In this document: piece by piece, positions 52,720-61,665 of the stretch | Layout of the letters: each line of letters starts with the position of its first letter | How positions within the stretch are numbered: position 1 is the first letter of the stretch | Assembly (NCBI RefSeq): GCF_016735115.1 | Contig: NZ_JAERQJ010000003.1 | Coordinates: forward strand, 806,001 to 870,000 | Reading direction: 5' to 3' | Length of the DNA: 64,000 nucleotides | Origin: Aquimarina mytili | Lineage (GTDB): Bacteria > Bacteroidota > Bacteroidia > Flavobacteriales > Flavobacteriaceae | Program-made: the position numbers and the translations under genes | The notes under the pieces: generated by a model | The model's input: the letters and a program-made list of their open reading frames with translations, nothing else | Databases searched by the model: none | What the model was told of the DNA's origin: nothing

Positions 52720-53994
52720 TTATTCTATTTTGTTTAAGGTATCATTAATTGATACATTCTCTTCAAACGTTAAGGCCTTTTTATAATTTACAATGGCATT
52801 ACTGGTATCTTTCTGAGAAAGATAAAAATCTGCTAAATCCTTATATACACTCGGAGTTTTAGGATAATACTTTATGTTTAATTTATAAGTTTCTATCGCC
52901 TGTTGTGGTTGGTTTTGGAAACTATTCAACGAATAAGCATAACCGCTTACCCAATCTTTTTCGGGTTTAAAATTATATCCCAATTTTTTGGATACATTTT
53001 CGAAATGTAATTCGGTAAGATTTGCAAATCGGTCCTCTTTTGTTTTAGGAATGAAGTATTTGCTGCGATAGTATTGTTCTTTTTTAAACTCAAACCAAGA
53101 GTAGAAAAATCGGAACCCATCTAATTGTGATAAAAAAGCGCTACTTCCGTGTGTATCATTTTCATAATATTTCCATTTCATATTCAGACCCGTGTTCATT
53201 TCATTTATTTGATTAACAAGATTTAATGAATGCCGAACATATCTATTGGCTTGGATTGTATCACTTTTAATACTTTCTAGACTGCTACCATACGTTGCGG
53301 TATTCGCAATTCCGATATAAAAATTTTTACCTTTCAGATCTTTGTCTTTTAGACTATATTTTGAGTTCTTAAGGAACAGTTCATTATCAAAATAAAGACT
53401 TCCATCTATCATTAAATAGTTATCAAACATTTCAGAATGATTGGTTAATGCATTCATTACAACTAAACCCCCAAAAGAGTGACCAATTATTGTTCTGTTG
53501 TTAGAGCCTGAATAATTTTCTTCTATATATGGAAACAATTCTTTTTTTATAAAGCTTAAGAATTTTTCTCCCCCACCATATTGTTTAGGGTTTCCATCTG
53601 TTGTTGGAGAAAAATCCATCATTCTACTTTTAAAATCTGCATTTTCGATGCCTACCACGATCATTTCGGGTAAGATTTTAGTGTCGTTCATTTCGCTATA
53701 TTGCTTGAGCATTCCCACAAACGGCATAAAATTATAGACCCCGTCTAGTAGATAAACCACCGGATATTGTTTCCTTTTTCGTTTCGGATCGTTTACACTT
53801 TCAGGAACATAAATGATTAATTTCCTTTCTTGATTGAGTATTTTGGAGTTTATTTTATCAAACTGTCCAATCTGAATTCCTTGATTAAGTTTTGTTGAAT
53901 CAGTTTCTTCGGTTTCTTGTTGTTTTTCTTTTTCTATGCACGAAATAATACTCAATAATAAGATTATTAAGATCAGTTGTCTAAGTTTTATCAT
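52720..53994 (-). CDS. Esterase family alpha/beta-hydrolase lipoprotein with C-terminal TPRs
   Basis: A 424-residue exported lipoprotein: SPII signal LILLLSIISC, a DUF-type esterase (Esterase D/Fes-like) with YPVVYLLDGVYNF, the nucleophile motif GHSFGG (Ser173) and DGSLYFDNE. The C-terminal region (residues ~345-415) shows two TPR-like units (FQNQPQQAIETYKLNIKYYP, SQKDTSNAIVNYKKAL). Substrate unknown; Fes-like siderophore esterases and feruloyl-type esterases share the fold. Probably periplasmic or surface-facing. Confidence 0.86.
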   Translation of the reverse strand: MIKLRQLILIILLLSIISCIEKEKQQETEETDSTKLNQGIQIGQFDKINSKILNQERKLIIYVPESVNDPKRKRKQYPVVYLLDGVYNFMPFVGMLKQYSEMNDTKILPEMIVVGIENADFKSRMMDFSPTTDGNPKQYGGGEKFLSFIKKELFPYIEENYSGSNNRTIIGHSFGGLVVMNALTNHSEMFDNYLMIDGSLYFDNELFLKNSKYSLKDKDLKGKNFYIGIANTATYGSSLESIKSDTIQANRYVRHSLNLVNQINEMNTGLNMKWKYYENDTHGSSAFLSQLDGFRFFYSWFEFKKEQYYRSKYFIPKTKEDRFANLTELHFENVSKKLGYNFKPEKDWVSGYAYSLNSFQNQPQQAIETYKLNIKYYPKTPSVYKDLADFYLSQKDTSNAIVNYKKALTFEENVSINDTLNKIE

Positions 53995-54010
53995 TAAATC
54001 CTATGTTTTC

Positions 54011-54529
54011 TTATACTTTATTACCTGATGGTTGTTTAATTTTTAAACTATAATAAGATAAAGTTTCATTCTCTTTTTTGTAATCCCCTGTATATTTAAG
54101 ACCAAGTTTTTGCAATAGGCTAATTGACTTTTGATTATCCGGTGCAGTAATTGCAATTATAGTTTCGTACTTGTTCAAATTTTTAATTTTTTCGAGATAT
54201 GATTTACTTGCCTCAATAGTGTATCCTTTTTTTCCAAATCCAGGAAGTAAAGCAAATCCAATATCAGGATACTTTTCATCTTTCCGTTTAAGCAATGTCA
54301 CAACTCCTATCGCCTTTTTAGATTCTTTTAATTCAAAAACATTATAGTAAAAATCCTTATTATCGAGAATCTTTTGGATGTATTTCTTTGCATCATTTCT
54401 ATTGGAAATATTTCTGTCACCAATAAATTTTAACCAACCTTCAGAATTCACCAAATCAATAATAAAATCGGTGTCCTTCAAATGTATTGGTCTTATTCGT
54501 AATCTTTCTGTTTCTATGGTAATGTACAC
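54011..54529 (-). CDS. GNAT family N-acetyltransferase (RimJ/RimL type)
   Basis: A 172-residue GNAT: N-terminal ETERLRIRPIHLKDTDFI typical of RimJ/L-like enzymes, motif A region GFALLPGFGKKGYTIEASKSYLEKI and C-terminal NQKSISLLQKLGLKYTG. The start is GTG at 54527-54529, because no ATG is available and the N-terminal motif begins here. Substrate not predictable; one of several accessory genes on this strand. Confidence 0.86.
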   Translation of the reverse strand: MYITIETERLRIRPIHLKDTDFIIDLVNSEGWLKFIGDRNISNRNDAKKYIQKILDNKDFYYNVFELKESKKAIGVVTLLKRKDEKYPDIGFALLPGFGKKGYTIEASKSYLEKIKNLNKYETIIAITAPDNQKSISLLQKLGLKYTGDYKKENETLSYYSLKIKQPSGNKV

Positions 54530-54592
54530 TTGAATTTACGTTTTTTAGTTGCAGAAAACGATCTCGATTATGATTTCTATCTCGATTCTAAA

Positions 54593-57208
54593 TTAATATT
54601 TTTCTAAAGGCACTAAAATTTTATCTGTAATCTCAGTTCTTGCATCGCGGTGCTTTCGCATATCATCCAAGATATCTTTATAATTTTTTTCAAAAAGCTC
54701 TAACTGATTTATGATTGTATTAGGGTCATAACTAATTTTAACAGGTACTTGCTCTGCAGCAAAAACTCTATCAGAAAGTAAGGCCCACCAATTTTCGCGC
54801 GCAATTTCAATTTTCATTAAACCTATGACTTCTTTAAGTCTTTTAAACGCTCCACTTTTTCCATAAAGTAGATCTTTTTTATCCATATACTCTTTGGCAT
54901 AAGTAATTTGAACTTCTACTGTGCTTGCCATAGATTGCTCTGGTATTGATATACTGGCAGTTAATTCCTGACCATTATAGCTCCAACTTTTGAATGATTT
55001 GCTCTCTGCATATTTATATTCTTCTCCATTTACTTTGACTATAGAGGGGGGAAAACTTACAGGCAATTGAAGCTCATAACTTCTTGATTTTGGCATACCT
55101 TCATAACTTCCTTTTGCGGGTAAAATAGTAACCGTTTTTAAATTTTCATTTTCAGATTGTGTAATTTTGGTAAATGAAAAGGCGCTTGATTTATACTTTT
55201 CATTATCTCCCTGGTCTTCGTATAAATTAAATGATCCCTTCTCTCCAGGAAACACTTTTAGTATCAAATGATTGGGTATTTCTTGTAGATTAGATATTTC
55301 GGGATACATAGGAATAATAGAACCTTCTTTTATATAAAGCGGTAATTCTTTTAGCATATAATTTTTCTTTACTACTGTACCGCCTTCCAATCGTTCTCCG
55401 GTTGTTAATTGATACCAATTTCCTTCTGGAAGCCACATTTCTTGCTCAGCAATCAAATCATCTCCAACAGGCTCATAGGTTGGCGAAAAAAGCATTTGGT
55501 CTCCATACATATATTGATATTTGAAGGTATAGGCATTCTCATTTTTTGAATAGTCGTAATACATGGGCCTGCAAAGTGAAATGCCTTCATCATAAGCTTT
55601 TCTAGCCATGGTATACGTGTAAGGTGCCAAAGCATAACGAAGCTTGATAAGCTCAACCATGTGCGGAAGCTCATTTGGATACATCCAAAATCTACGTTCT
55701 ATAGAGGATATTTTGGCACTATGTGTTCTTAAAATAGGGCTAAAAATCCCAAATTGAAGCCAACGAGTGTATAATTCAGCATCGCCATCAAGATTTCCAG
55801 ATGCATGTCCGCCTATATCATGACTCCAATAACCATAACCAACATTAGACGCGGTATGTGTAAAATAAGGTTGATATTTCAGGGATTCCCACGAAATTTT
55901 ATAATCACCAGAAAAGCCTATTTGATACCGGTGATTACCTAGACCTCCCCATCTGTGAAAAAGCATAGGGCGTGTTTTGGTTCTATCTGCCATACTAGAG
56001 AAAAAAGTATAGTTTAGCCACCAGGTATTGCTTAGATCTTTCACAACTTTACTTGTAGGAAACTGTTGCCAATCGAGCCACCAAAAATCTACTCCCCAAT
56101 TTTCATACGGTTTTAAGATGGTATTAAAATAGGTTTTGGCCCATTTCTTTTCTGCCATTTTATAAGGAATCCAATCTTGGTTAGTAGTATCAAATCCATA
56201 GTTTTTGGCAAACTCCCCATATTGTGATTCTAAAGGTGCTATTCCAGAAGCTGGATGAAGATTGAGAGCTGTTTTCAATTTTTCTTTATTGGTCCATTCA
56301 ATAAATTTTTTAGGTTCGGGAAATAAAGCCTTATTCCAGGTATAGCCGGTCCAACCCAACAATTCTCCAAAAGGGTCTTTTTGGGGATTCTTGATGTTTT
56401 TTAAGCCTCCATGAGTAAGATGCCAATCCATGTCTATAATCAATACATCTATAGGTATATCGTATCGTCTGAAATCGGCAACTAATTCTTTAAATTCTCT
56501 GTCAGAATAAGCCCAATACCGAGACCACCAATATCCAAATGCATATCGTGGTGGTAAGGGTATTTTTCCAGCAATTGTGATATAATTTTTTAACGCTTTT
56601 TTAAAATCATATCCATAAGCAAAAAAATACCAATCTTGTTCTGAGGCATTTTTAGTTTCTGAAACCCAATTCCATTCAGAGTTGTCAAAAAGAAAATTGA
56701 AAGAGTCATCTAATACATACCATCCATCTCTTGAAATAATACCATCTTCCAGAGGAATCGGATCCCCGTCCCAGGTCTTACCTCCATCACAACCATCTAA
56801 AGTACGGGTTGTTCCCAAAAGGTTTCCACTATTTTTCATACCTGGTATCCAGGTCAGTTCTTCTTCATTTATAGCGAATAAAATCTTTATATTAGATTCA
56901 GAAAATTTTCCAGAATCTTTTTTGTAGCGCAGTTCAATGACATCAGTCTTGATGACTAACCAACCGTTTTTGTGTTGTACTTTAAAATTGGGAACTTCTG
57001 TATTTCGATTAATGATAGTAAAGGAAGCTCTGTCTTCAAATTTTTTTTCATTATCCCACTCCATTCGTATCACTTCAGGAGTTAATACTGTAAAACGAGC
57101 TTTATCAGAAGTGATTACTGCATTAGAATTGGCTTTTGGGTCTTGCGAAAAGGCTTTACTCTGTATTAAAAGCAATATTAAAATAATTGCGAAACTCTTT
57201 AAAGTCAT
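54593..57208 (-). CDS. Glycoside hydrolase family 31 enzyme (alpha-glucosidase/alpha-xylosidase type)
   Basis: An 871-residue exported enzyme with a signal peptide (FAIILILLLIQSKAFS). An N-terminal beta-sandwich is followed by the catalytic TIM barrel: PPRYAFGYWWSRYWAYSDREF, IDVLIIDMDWH and the nucleophile Asp379 in WWLDWQQ, then FSGDYKISWESLKYQP with the acid/base region. A C-terminal beta-sandwich pair and a helical tail (about residues 750-870) follow. GH31 members cleave alpha-glucosides or alpha-xylosides with retention. WLDWQQ in place of the usual WxDMNE is a noticeable deviation. It is 7 nt downstream of the Gfo/Idh gene, so the two are likely one operon; no SusC/SusD pair is nearby. 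Confidence 0.9.
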   Translation of the reverse strand: MTLKSFAIILILLLIQSKAFSQDPKANSNAVITSDKARFTVLTPEVIRMEWDNEKKFEDRASFTIINRNTEVPNFKVQHKNGWLVIKTDVIELRYKKDSGKFSESNIKILFAINEEELTWIPGMKNSGNLLGTTRTLDGCDGGKTWDGDPIPLEDGIISRDGWYVLDDSFNFLFDNSEWNWVSETKNASEQDWYFFAYGYDFKKALKNYITIAGKIPLPPRYAFGYWWSRYWAYSDREFKELVADFRRYDIPIDVLIIDMDWHLTHGGLKNIKNPQKDPFGELLGWTGYTWNKALFPEPKKFIEWTNKEKLKTALNLHPASGIAPLESQYGEFAKNYGFDTTNQDWIPYKMAEKKWAKTYFNTILKPYENWGVDFWWLDWQQFPTSKVVKDLSNTWWLNYTFFSSMADRTKTRPMLFHRWGGLGNHRYQIGFSGDYKISWESLKYQPYFTHTASNVGYGYWSHDIGGHASGNLDGDAELYTRWLQFGIFSPILRTHSAKISSIERRFWMYPNELPHMVELIKLRYALAPYTYTMARKAYDEGISLCRPMYYDYSKNENAYTFKYQYMYGDQMLFSPTYEPVGDDLIAEQEMWLPEGNWYQLTTGERLEGGTVVKKNYMLKELPLYIKEGSIIPMYPEISNLQEIPNHLILKVFPGEKGSFNLYEDQGDNEKYKSSAFSFTKITQSENENLKTVTILPAKGSYEGMPKSRSYELQLPVSFPPSIVKVNGEEYKYAESKSFKSWSYNGQELTASISIPEQSMASTVEVQITYAKEYMDKKDLLYGKSGAFKRLKEVIGLMKIEIARENWWALLSDRVFAAEQVPVKISYDPNTIINQLELFEKNYKDILDDMRKHRDARTEITDKILVPLEKY

Positions 57209-57214
57209 ACTGTA

Positions 57215-58327
57215 TTATTTTTTGAAGTAAATCGTTTTGTTTTGTTCTGCACTTTTTTTTGCAGCATCTAGAATTTCAACAACAATCATATTATTATCTA
57301 AAGCATTTAAATCATAATTTTCTAATTGTACTTCATTTCTAACAACTGCCGCAAAAAGAGCAAAAGGGTCATCAAAAGGAGCTGCTCGTTCTTCTAATTT
57401 CATCACTTCTTCATCATATCCATCATAACCTTCTGAAATACGCACACGAAGATCATGTCTATTATCTACATATAGTACACCTCTTAAACCATAAATTTCC
57501 ATGTCTTTTCTACCTATGGGCCAATTCCAAGAACCTTGTATAACCGCTACCGTATTATCGTATTGCAATATAATGATCGATTCATCATTGACTTTTGGAT
57601 TGTTTTCAGGTTGTAACTGTTGAGAAACTGCTGTTACACTATTTGGTAGTTTTCCGTTCATAAACCAGGTTAACATATTAACACCATAACATCCAAAATC
57701 TACTTCCGCTCCCCCTCCATTTTGCACAGGGTCTGTTAACCACTCTAAAAACTCTTCATTCACCCCTATTTTTTTAGGTCCTTTATGTCCATCATGTACC
57801 ATTATTTTTCGAATACTACCAATGGCATTCTCTTTTTTAACCAAGTCGTATGCTTTGTGCGTGGTTGGATACCAGGTGGTTTCATAATTGGTTAATAGAT
57901 GAATATTATGTTTTTTGGCTAATTCTTTCATTTTTTTGGCGTGTTCCATATTCACTGCCAAAGGTTTCTCTACCATTACATGGATTCCCCTGGGAGCAGC
58001 CGCCTCTACTACTTCTAAATGTTCGTAAATCGTTCCAAAAGCAGTAACAGCTTCTGGTTTGGCTTTATTTAGCATTTCTTCAATAGAAGTATACACCAAT
58101 TTCATTGAAAACTTATGTTGTTCAGCATATCGTTTGGCCAGTTCTGTGTTGGGTTCTACTATACCAACAATTTTTATATCGCCTCTTGGCTCACTACCAA
58201 AAATCCAATGCACATGGGTGTGTGTCAAACCAATTACTCCTACTTTTAATGGGGCCTTATTTTCTTGATTGTACACCTTTGTGATTAAAAGGTTCATTAA
58301 TACGATAAAAAGAATTCTATATTTCAT
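57215..58327 (-). CDS. Gfo/Idh/MocA family oxidoreductase, exported
   Basis: A 370-residue protein. N-terminal hydrophobic export signal (ILFIVLMNLLITKVYN), then a Rossmann fold with VGVIGLTHTH and a C-terminal alpha/beta domain containing MVEKPLAVNMEHAKKM and WLTDPVQNGGGAEVDFGCYGVNML. Family enzymes oxidise or epimerise sugars with NAD(P). An exported Gfo/Idh (Tat-like in some families) next to GH31 suggests stepwise handling of a glycoside; the signal has no twin Arg, so export as a folded cofactor protein is uncertain. It starts 44 nt after the lipocalin-like gene. Confidence 0.87.
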   Translation of the reverse strand: MKYRILFIVLMNLLITKVYNQENKAPLKVGVIGLTHTHVHWIFGSEPRGDIKIVGIVEPNTELAKRYAEQHKFSMKLVYTSIEEMLNKAKPEAVTAFGTIYEHLEVVEAAAPRGIHVMVEKPLAVNMEHAKKMKELAKKHNIHLLTNYETTWYPTTHKAYDLVKKENAIGSIRKIMVHDGHKGPKKIGVNEEFLEWLTDPVQNGGGAEVDFGCYGVNMLTWFMNGKLPNSVTAVSQQLQPENNPKVNDESIIILQYDNTVAVIQGSWNWPIGRKDMEIYGLRGVLYVDNRHDLRVRISEGYDGYDEEVMKLEERAAPFDDPFALFAAVVRNEVQLENYDLNALDNNMIVVEILDAAKKSAEQNKTIYFKK

Positions 58328-58371
58328 TATTATCCAGGTGGGTTTGTATTATTCTTTAATTTGTTTCTTTC

Positions 58372-58734
58372 TTATTTTATTTCCTTAGCAATTAGATATA
58401 CATCATCTGATGCTGAATGAAAAAATAAAGTATCATTTTTAATAGATAGAATCCATTCACTGTCTGCTTCTTCTCCTTCCCCATCAATAAACAATCTTTT
58501 TTCGTCAAGTTGATACCTCCACGTACCACTTTCTTTCTTTTTCAAAGCACCATCATAACTCTCAAAAGTTCCGTTATTTTTTAGATGCATCCAATTTTCA
58601 ACTAAATCAATAGACTTACTATTCTCAATAACATTTACAATTTGCCATTTTCCAATAAAATATTCATCGGGTTGACCACAAGAGTACAATAAAATAAAAA
58701 TTAGAAATATGGTTTTGATACTTTTCAGTTTCAT
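58372..58734 (-). CDS. Lipocalin-like lipoprotein
   Basis: A 120-residue lipoprotein: SPII signal ending in LLYSC, then GKWQIVNVIENSKSIDLVENWMHLKNNGTFESYDG and GTWRYQLDEKRLFIDG, the small Bacteroidota lipocalin-like beta-barrel pattern. Function unknown. Upstream, the sequence CAACGGT-like motif precedes the start (see cassette repeats). First gene below the repeat region R1. Confidence 0.8.
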   Translation of the reverse strand: MKLKSIKTIFLIFILLYSCGQPDEYFIGKWQIVNVIENSKSIDLVENWMHLKNNGTFESYDGALKKKESGTWRYQLDEKRLFIDGEGEEADSEWILSIKNDTLFFHSASDDVYLIAKEIK

Positions 58735-58895
58735 ATAGATTATACCGTTGAGTGTACAATGTATTTTACTACATTTTTATACAGTGTTCGTATTATGTTT
58801 TTCTTTTTTAATTACTTCGTTTGTTTCTGTATTGAATATCACCTTTGCTCGGTTTTATTTGCGCTACACTTATTTTCATCTAGTTCTGTCAAATT

Positions 58896-58968
58896 ACCGT
58901 CAACGGTTTGTGTATGGTTAGTTATGAGAAAGTACTTGGATATTTCCCGAAGTTACTAAAGATAATTA
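58896..58968 (-). repeat. Cassette-type repeat R1
   Basis: Minus strand, directly at the stop of the DUF6326 gene: TAATTATCTTTAGTAAC, a hairpin (ACTTCGGGA / TCCAAGT-like), then CTTTCTCATAACTAACCATACACAAACCGTTGACGG read in pieces. It shares TTATCTTTAG, ACTTTCTC, ACTAA and CATACACAAA with R2 in the same order and spacing. The stop codon TAA of the gene forms the first bases of the repeat. Confidence 0.7.
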
Positions 58969-59373
58969 ATCCAATTCTTTTGGCCAGTTCCAGGCAAGCT
59001 TTACAATTATCAAAGTAATTATAGCCTCTAAAGCAGCATAAAAAGCATAAAAACTATACCAATCGGTCAACGAATAACTTCCAACCAATATTACGATAAT
59101 AGTTAATAAAATACCAAAGACAATATTTAACAATCTACAAATTTTTGGTTTTAAAAAAATATTTACAGAAATCATAGCTGCAGGTATTGCTAATGAGACC
59201 GATGCTAGAAATAATTTTGTAGGAGTATCTAGCAGTTCAGTTCCTTTTAAAAGACTGTCTACTTTATTAGGAACATAAAGTTCAAAGTAGTCTCCATATA
59301 TGTAAAAGAACATTAATGAAGTCCATAAAGCAGCAAGTTTAATTCGGATGTTTATTTTCGGATTTTCAAACAT
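58966..59373 (-). CDS. DUF6326 family membrane protein
   Basis: A 135-residue protein with four hydrophobic segments and the signature IKLAALWTSLMFFYIYGDYFELYVP near the N-terminus, conserved in DUF6326. Others: LFLASVSLAIPAAMISVNIF, IVFGILLTIIVILVGSYSL, FYAALEAIITLIIVKLAW. Function unknown. Bounded by repeat R1 downstream (sharing its stop codon) and R2 further upstream; it behaves as a cassette between repeats. Confidence 0.82.
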   Translation of the reverse strand: MFENPKINIRIKLAALWTSLMFFYIYGDYFELYVPNKVDSLLKGTELLDTPTKLFLASVSLAIPAAMISVNIFLKPKICRLLNIVFGILLTIIVILVGSYSLTDWYSFYAFYAALEAIITLIIVKLAWNWPKELD

Positions 59374-59474
59374 TTTTAGTAGGATTAATTAGTAATTATC
59401 TATGTTATTACTATAGACGTCAAAAATAGTGCTATGGTTGCCTGAAAAATTCAAAGAAGTATATATTTAAACTG

Positions 59475-59546
59475 CCACCGACGTTTTGTGTATGATTAGT
59501 CTCGAGAAAGTGGACGCGTACTTTCAGCTGTTGCTAAAGATAATTA
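59475..59546 (-). repeat. Cassette-type repeat R2
   Basis: Minus strand, starting at the stop of the DUF7079-like gene: TAATTATCTTTAGCAAC, a hairpin GAAAGT...ACTTTC, then CTCGAGACTAATCATACAC and AAAACGTCGGTGG. About 70 nt align with R1: the outer blocks agree closely, while the central hairpin differs. Confidence 0.7.
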
Positions 59547-59921
59547 ATGTGTTTTTAATCGGTTTTCTATTTCAATCCAATGATCTTTTCTCATCGGATA
59601 CAAAAATCGATTATAGAATTTTGTCTTCCACCTAAAAAAAATACTCCTTCTTTTATGATAAACCTTTTCACATGCTAAATTTAGCCAGTTTTCGTCAAAT
59701 CCATTCCAGATTCCAGCAACACTTAATACGTTTTCTTTAAGAACAGGAAATACCTCATACAAATCGATTGCTTTTAATTCTTCGATGTTCAAACCCGAGG
59801 CAATAAGTGTTTTAGAAATCCTATCATAGTCAGATTTCTGAAGTTCGGTATCAAGATAAAATTCTGAAATTACGTTCCAGATAGGTTTTCTTTGTTCTAT
59901 CGTTTTATTTAAGTTCATCAT
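59544..59921 (-). CDS. DUF7079-like hypothetical protein
   Basis: A 125-residue cytosolic protein: RKPIWNVISEFYLDTELQKSDYDRISKTLI and NVLSVAGIWNGFDENWL, which I associate with DUF7079; the assignment is from memory of the pattern. Two Met codons at the start are possible (59921 or 59918). The basic, aromatic tail is atypical. Its stop codon is shared with repeat R2, and its start follows repeat R3. Confidence 0.65.
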   Translation of the reverse strand: MMNLNKTIEQRKPIWNVISEFYLDTELQKSDYDRISKTLIASGLNIEELKAIDLYEVFPVLKENVLSVAGIWNGFDENWLNLACEKVYHKRRSIFFRWKTKFYNRFLYPMRKDHWIEIENRLKTH

Positions 59922-59925
59922 ACAT

Positions 59926-59993
59926 GCACTACAACAGTTTCTGTATGAAATGTAGCGTATAAAAGGACACTAACTTTCCGGATTAACACAGAA
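59926..59993 (-). repeat. Cassette-type repeat R3
   Basis: Minus strand: GGTTCTGTGTTAATCCGG, AAAGTTAGTGTCC, TTTTATACGCTACATTTC, ATACAGAAACTGTTGTAG, ending 5 nt before the DUF7079-like ATG. It shares CATACASAAACYGTTG with R1 and TACATTTC with R4. Confidence 0.55.
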
Positions 59994-60014
59994 CCTAATT
60001 TTTATATTTTGTTC

Positions 60015-60647
60015 TTAACTTATCATTTTTTTAAACACAAATGATATCAATCTTGGTATCCCATTTTCTGAGTTTTCATCAAACCACTCTTTTAATTCGA
60101 TGAGCTGAAAACTGTTATTTTTTGCATCATCAATATATTCTGAAATATGGTGAACATAAACTTCTAATTCTTCAGTTCCGTTTTCTGTTTCGTACTTAGC
60201 TTTACTTCCAGAATATTGCTTAAACGAATGCAATTCACTAATAAAAAACAGCCCATTATTCTTCAGTATTCGGTTTGCTTGAGAAAAAACGTGGTCCAAA
60301 TTTTCAATATGCTCAAGTGTTAAGCTAGAAGTTATTAAATCGGCAAAGTTGTTTTCTATTTCCCAATCTTCGGTCAAATCGGCATTTTTGAATAGTACTC
60401 TATTATCAGATATCTTCTCTTTCGCTTTATTGAGCATTTCTTGAGAAAAGTCTAAACCAATTATTCTATCTGCTTTATTGAGTAACCATTCTGTATTCTT
60501 CCCTGTTCCGCAACCTAATTCTAATACATTCTTAAAATCAAAATTATTCAATGTTTCAATAGTACACTTTTTATCTAAATCCCTTGTTCGATTCTCATTA
60601 GTGTCATATTGACTTGCCCAAGCATTATATGCCTTTTCTATACTCAT
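60015..60647 (-). CDS. Class I SAM-dependent methyltransferase
   Basis: A 210-residue methyltransferase with motif I VLELGCGTGKNTEWL, motif post-I GLDFSQEMLNKAKEKI, NADLTEDWE and DLITSSLTLEHIENLD (acidic loop and motif IV region). UbiE/COQ5-like fold; the acceptor could be a small molecule. No genes for a matching pathway nearby. It sits between repeats R3 and R4. Confidence 0.88.
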   Translation of the reverse strand: MSIEKAYNAWASQYDTNENRTRDLDKKCTIETLNNFDFKNVLELGCGTGKNTEWLLNKADRIIGLDFSQEMLNKAKEKISDNRVLFKNADLTEDWEIENNFADLITSSLTLEHIENLDHVFSQANRILKNNGLFFISELHSFKQYSGSKAKYETENGTEELEVYVHHISEYIDDAKNNSFQLIELKEWFDENSENGIPRLISFVFKKMIS

Positions 60648-60667
60648 TTAGCTTGTTTTATATTATT

Positions 60668-60704
60668 GCCTGCGGCCCGTATAAGAAATGTAGGGCATAA
60701 ACCA
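60668..60704 (-). repeat. Cassette-type repeat R4 (degenerate)
   Basis: Minus strand GGTTTATGCCCTACATTTC, TTATACGGGCCGCAGGC, ending 20 nt before the methyltransferase ATG. It matches R3 at CCTACATTTC and TATAC, less well elsewhere; weakest member of the set. Confidence 0.4.
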
Positions 60705-60900
60705 AATATAAATATTTTGCTTTTATCATTTTTCGTAAATGCCCACCAAAGGACTACAATTACCAAAATATAAAATAAAAACCACAGTTATAAATTTTAT
60801 GTTTGGCGACTTTACAAATAATCAAACACGTTTAGATTATACCTATATAACTCTATATTCTTTTACATTGTTAAGCATAGTCTTTACTATTTTTTGAGTA

Positions 60901-61551
60901 TTATAGCCAACCATAATACATATATACCAATGCAACAGTATCAATAAATCCATGAACAGCAATATTGAACCACAAATCGTTCTTACGGAAATGAAAAATT
61001 AAAGCCAAAATCATACCTATAATACCTGTCGAAATTTGTCCGCTTATTCCTTGATATGCATGTACCCAACCAAAAAGAAATCCGAAGAGTAAAATATTAA
61101 TAACAAGGCTAATTTTACTTGATCCAAAAAACTTAGTAAACTGTCTCATTAGGTATCCTCTAAATACAATTTCTTCAGCAAATGCAGCAGATAACCAAAC
61201 ATAAACAAATAGGCCTAATATTGCAGGTAAGTTTCCTTTGTAGATTTCGAATTCAGAGTAGTCTATAGGTTGTCCTGTAAGATAGGTAACAATTGGCATC
61301 ATTACGTAGCCAGAAAATAGAAAAATAGCTATGCCTAACCCTGGCGCTATGATTAATAGACTTTTTACATTTATTCTGTTACGTTGAAAGCCTAAAGACT
61401 TAAAACAATTTTTTTTGTATTCTATTACGCTTGCTATTAATAGTAATAAAGCCGCTATAATCATTTGAAAATATCCCGATAGGTATAAAACACAGCAAAG
61501 AATAATAGCGATTACTGGTGTTACTTTCGTAGTTAAAAAGGTCTTATTCAT
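60901..61551 (-). CDS. CPBP family intramembrane metalloprotease
   Basis: A 216-residue membrane protein, about seven to eight hydrophobic segments. CPBP/Abi motifs: motif 1 AAFAEEIVFRGYLMRQF (EExxxR), motif 2 LFGFLFGWVHAYQG, and motif 3 NIAVHGFIDTVAL. Members are Glu/His-type intramembrane proteases or tethering proteins, including bacteriocin-self-immunity-like and CAAX proteases. No partner peptides seen. A 253-nt gap to the methyltransferase gene holds repeat R4 and AT-rich sequence. Confidence 0.88.
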   Translation of the reverse strand: MNKTFLTTKVTPVIAIILCCVLYLSGYFQMIIAALLLLIASVIEYKKNCFKSLGFQRNRINVKSLLIIAPGLGIAIFLFSGYVMMPIVTYLTGQPIDYSEFEIYKGNLPAILGLFVYVWLSAAFAEEIVFRGYLMRQFTKFFGSSKISLVINILLFGFLFGWVHAYQGISGQISTGIIGMILALIFHFRKNDLWFNIAVHGFIDTVALVYMYYGWL

Positions 61552-61665
61552 TTTTTATCGTTTTTAATTTTAAGCGAAGTAAAAACGATAAAGCAAGATA
61601 AACAGTGATATACAGCTCATTTTTACTGAATGGTATCAAAAAAACAGCTGAATAATCATTGCATT

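Noticed and set aside
58759-58959. Plus-strand 66-codon frame inside the repeat region
   Set aside because: Lies across repeat R1 and A/T-rich sequence, rich in Phe/Cys from composition only, opposite to the gene direction.
58735-60710. Canonical integron attC sites
   Set aside because: Repeats lack the GTTRRRY / RYYYAAC core pair at their ends and no integron integrase is in the window; only a cassette-like arrangement is claimed.
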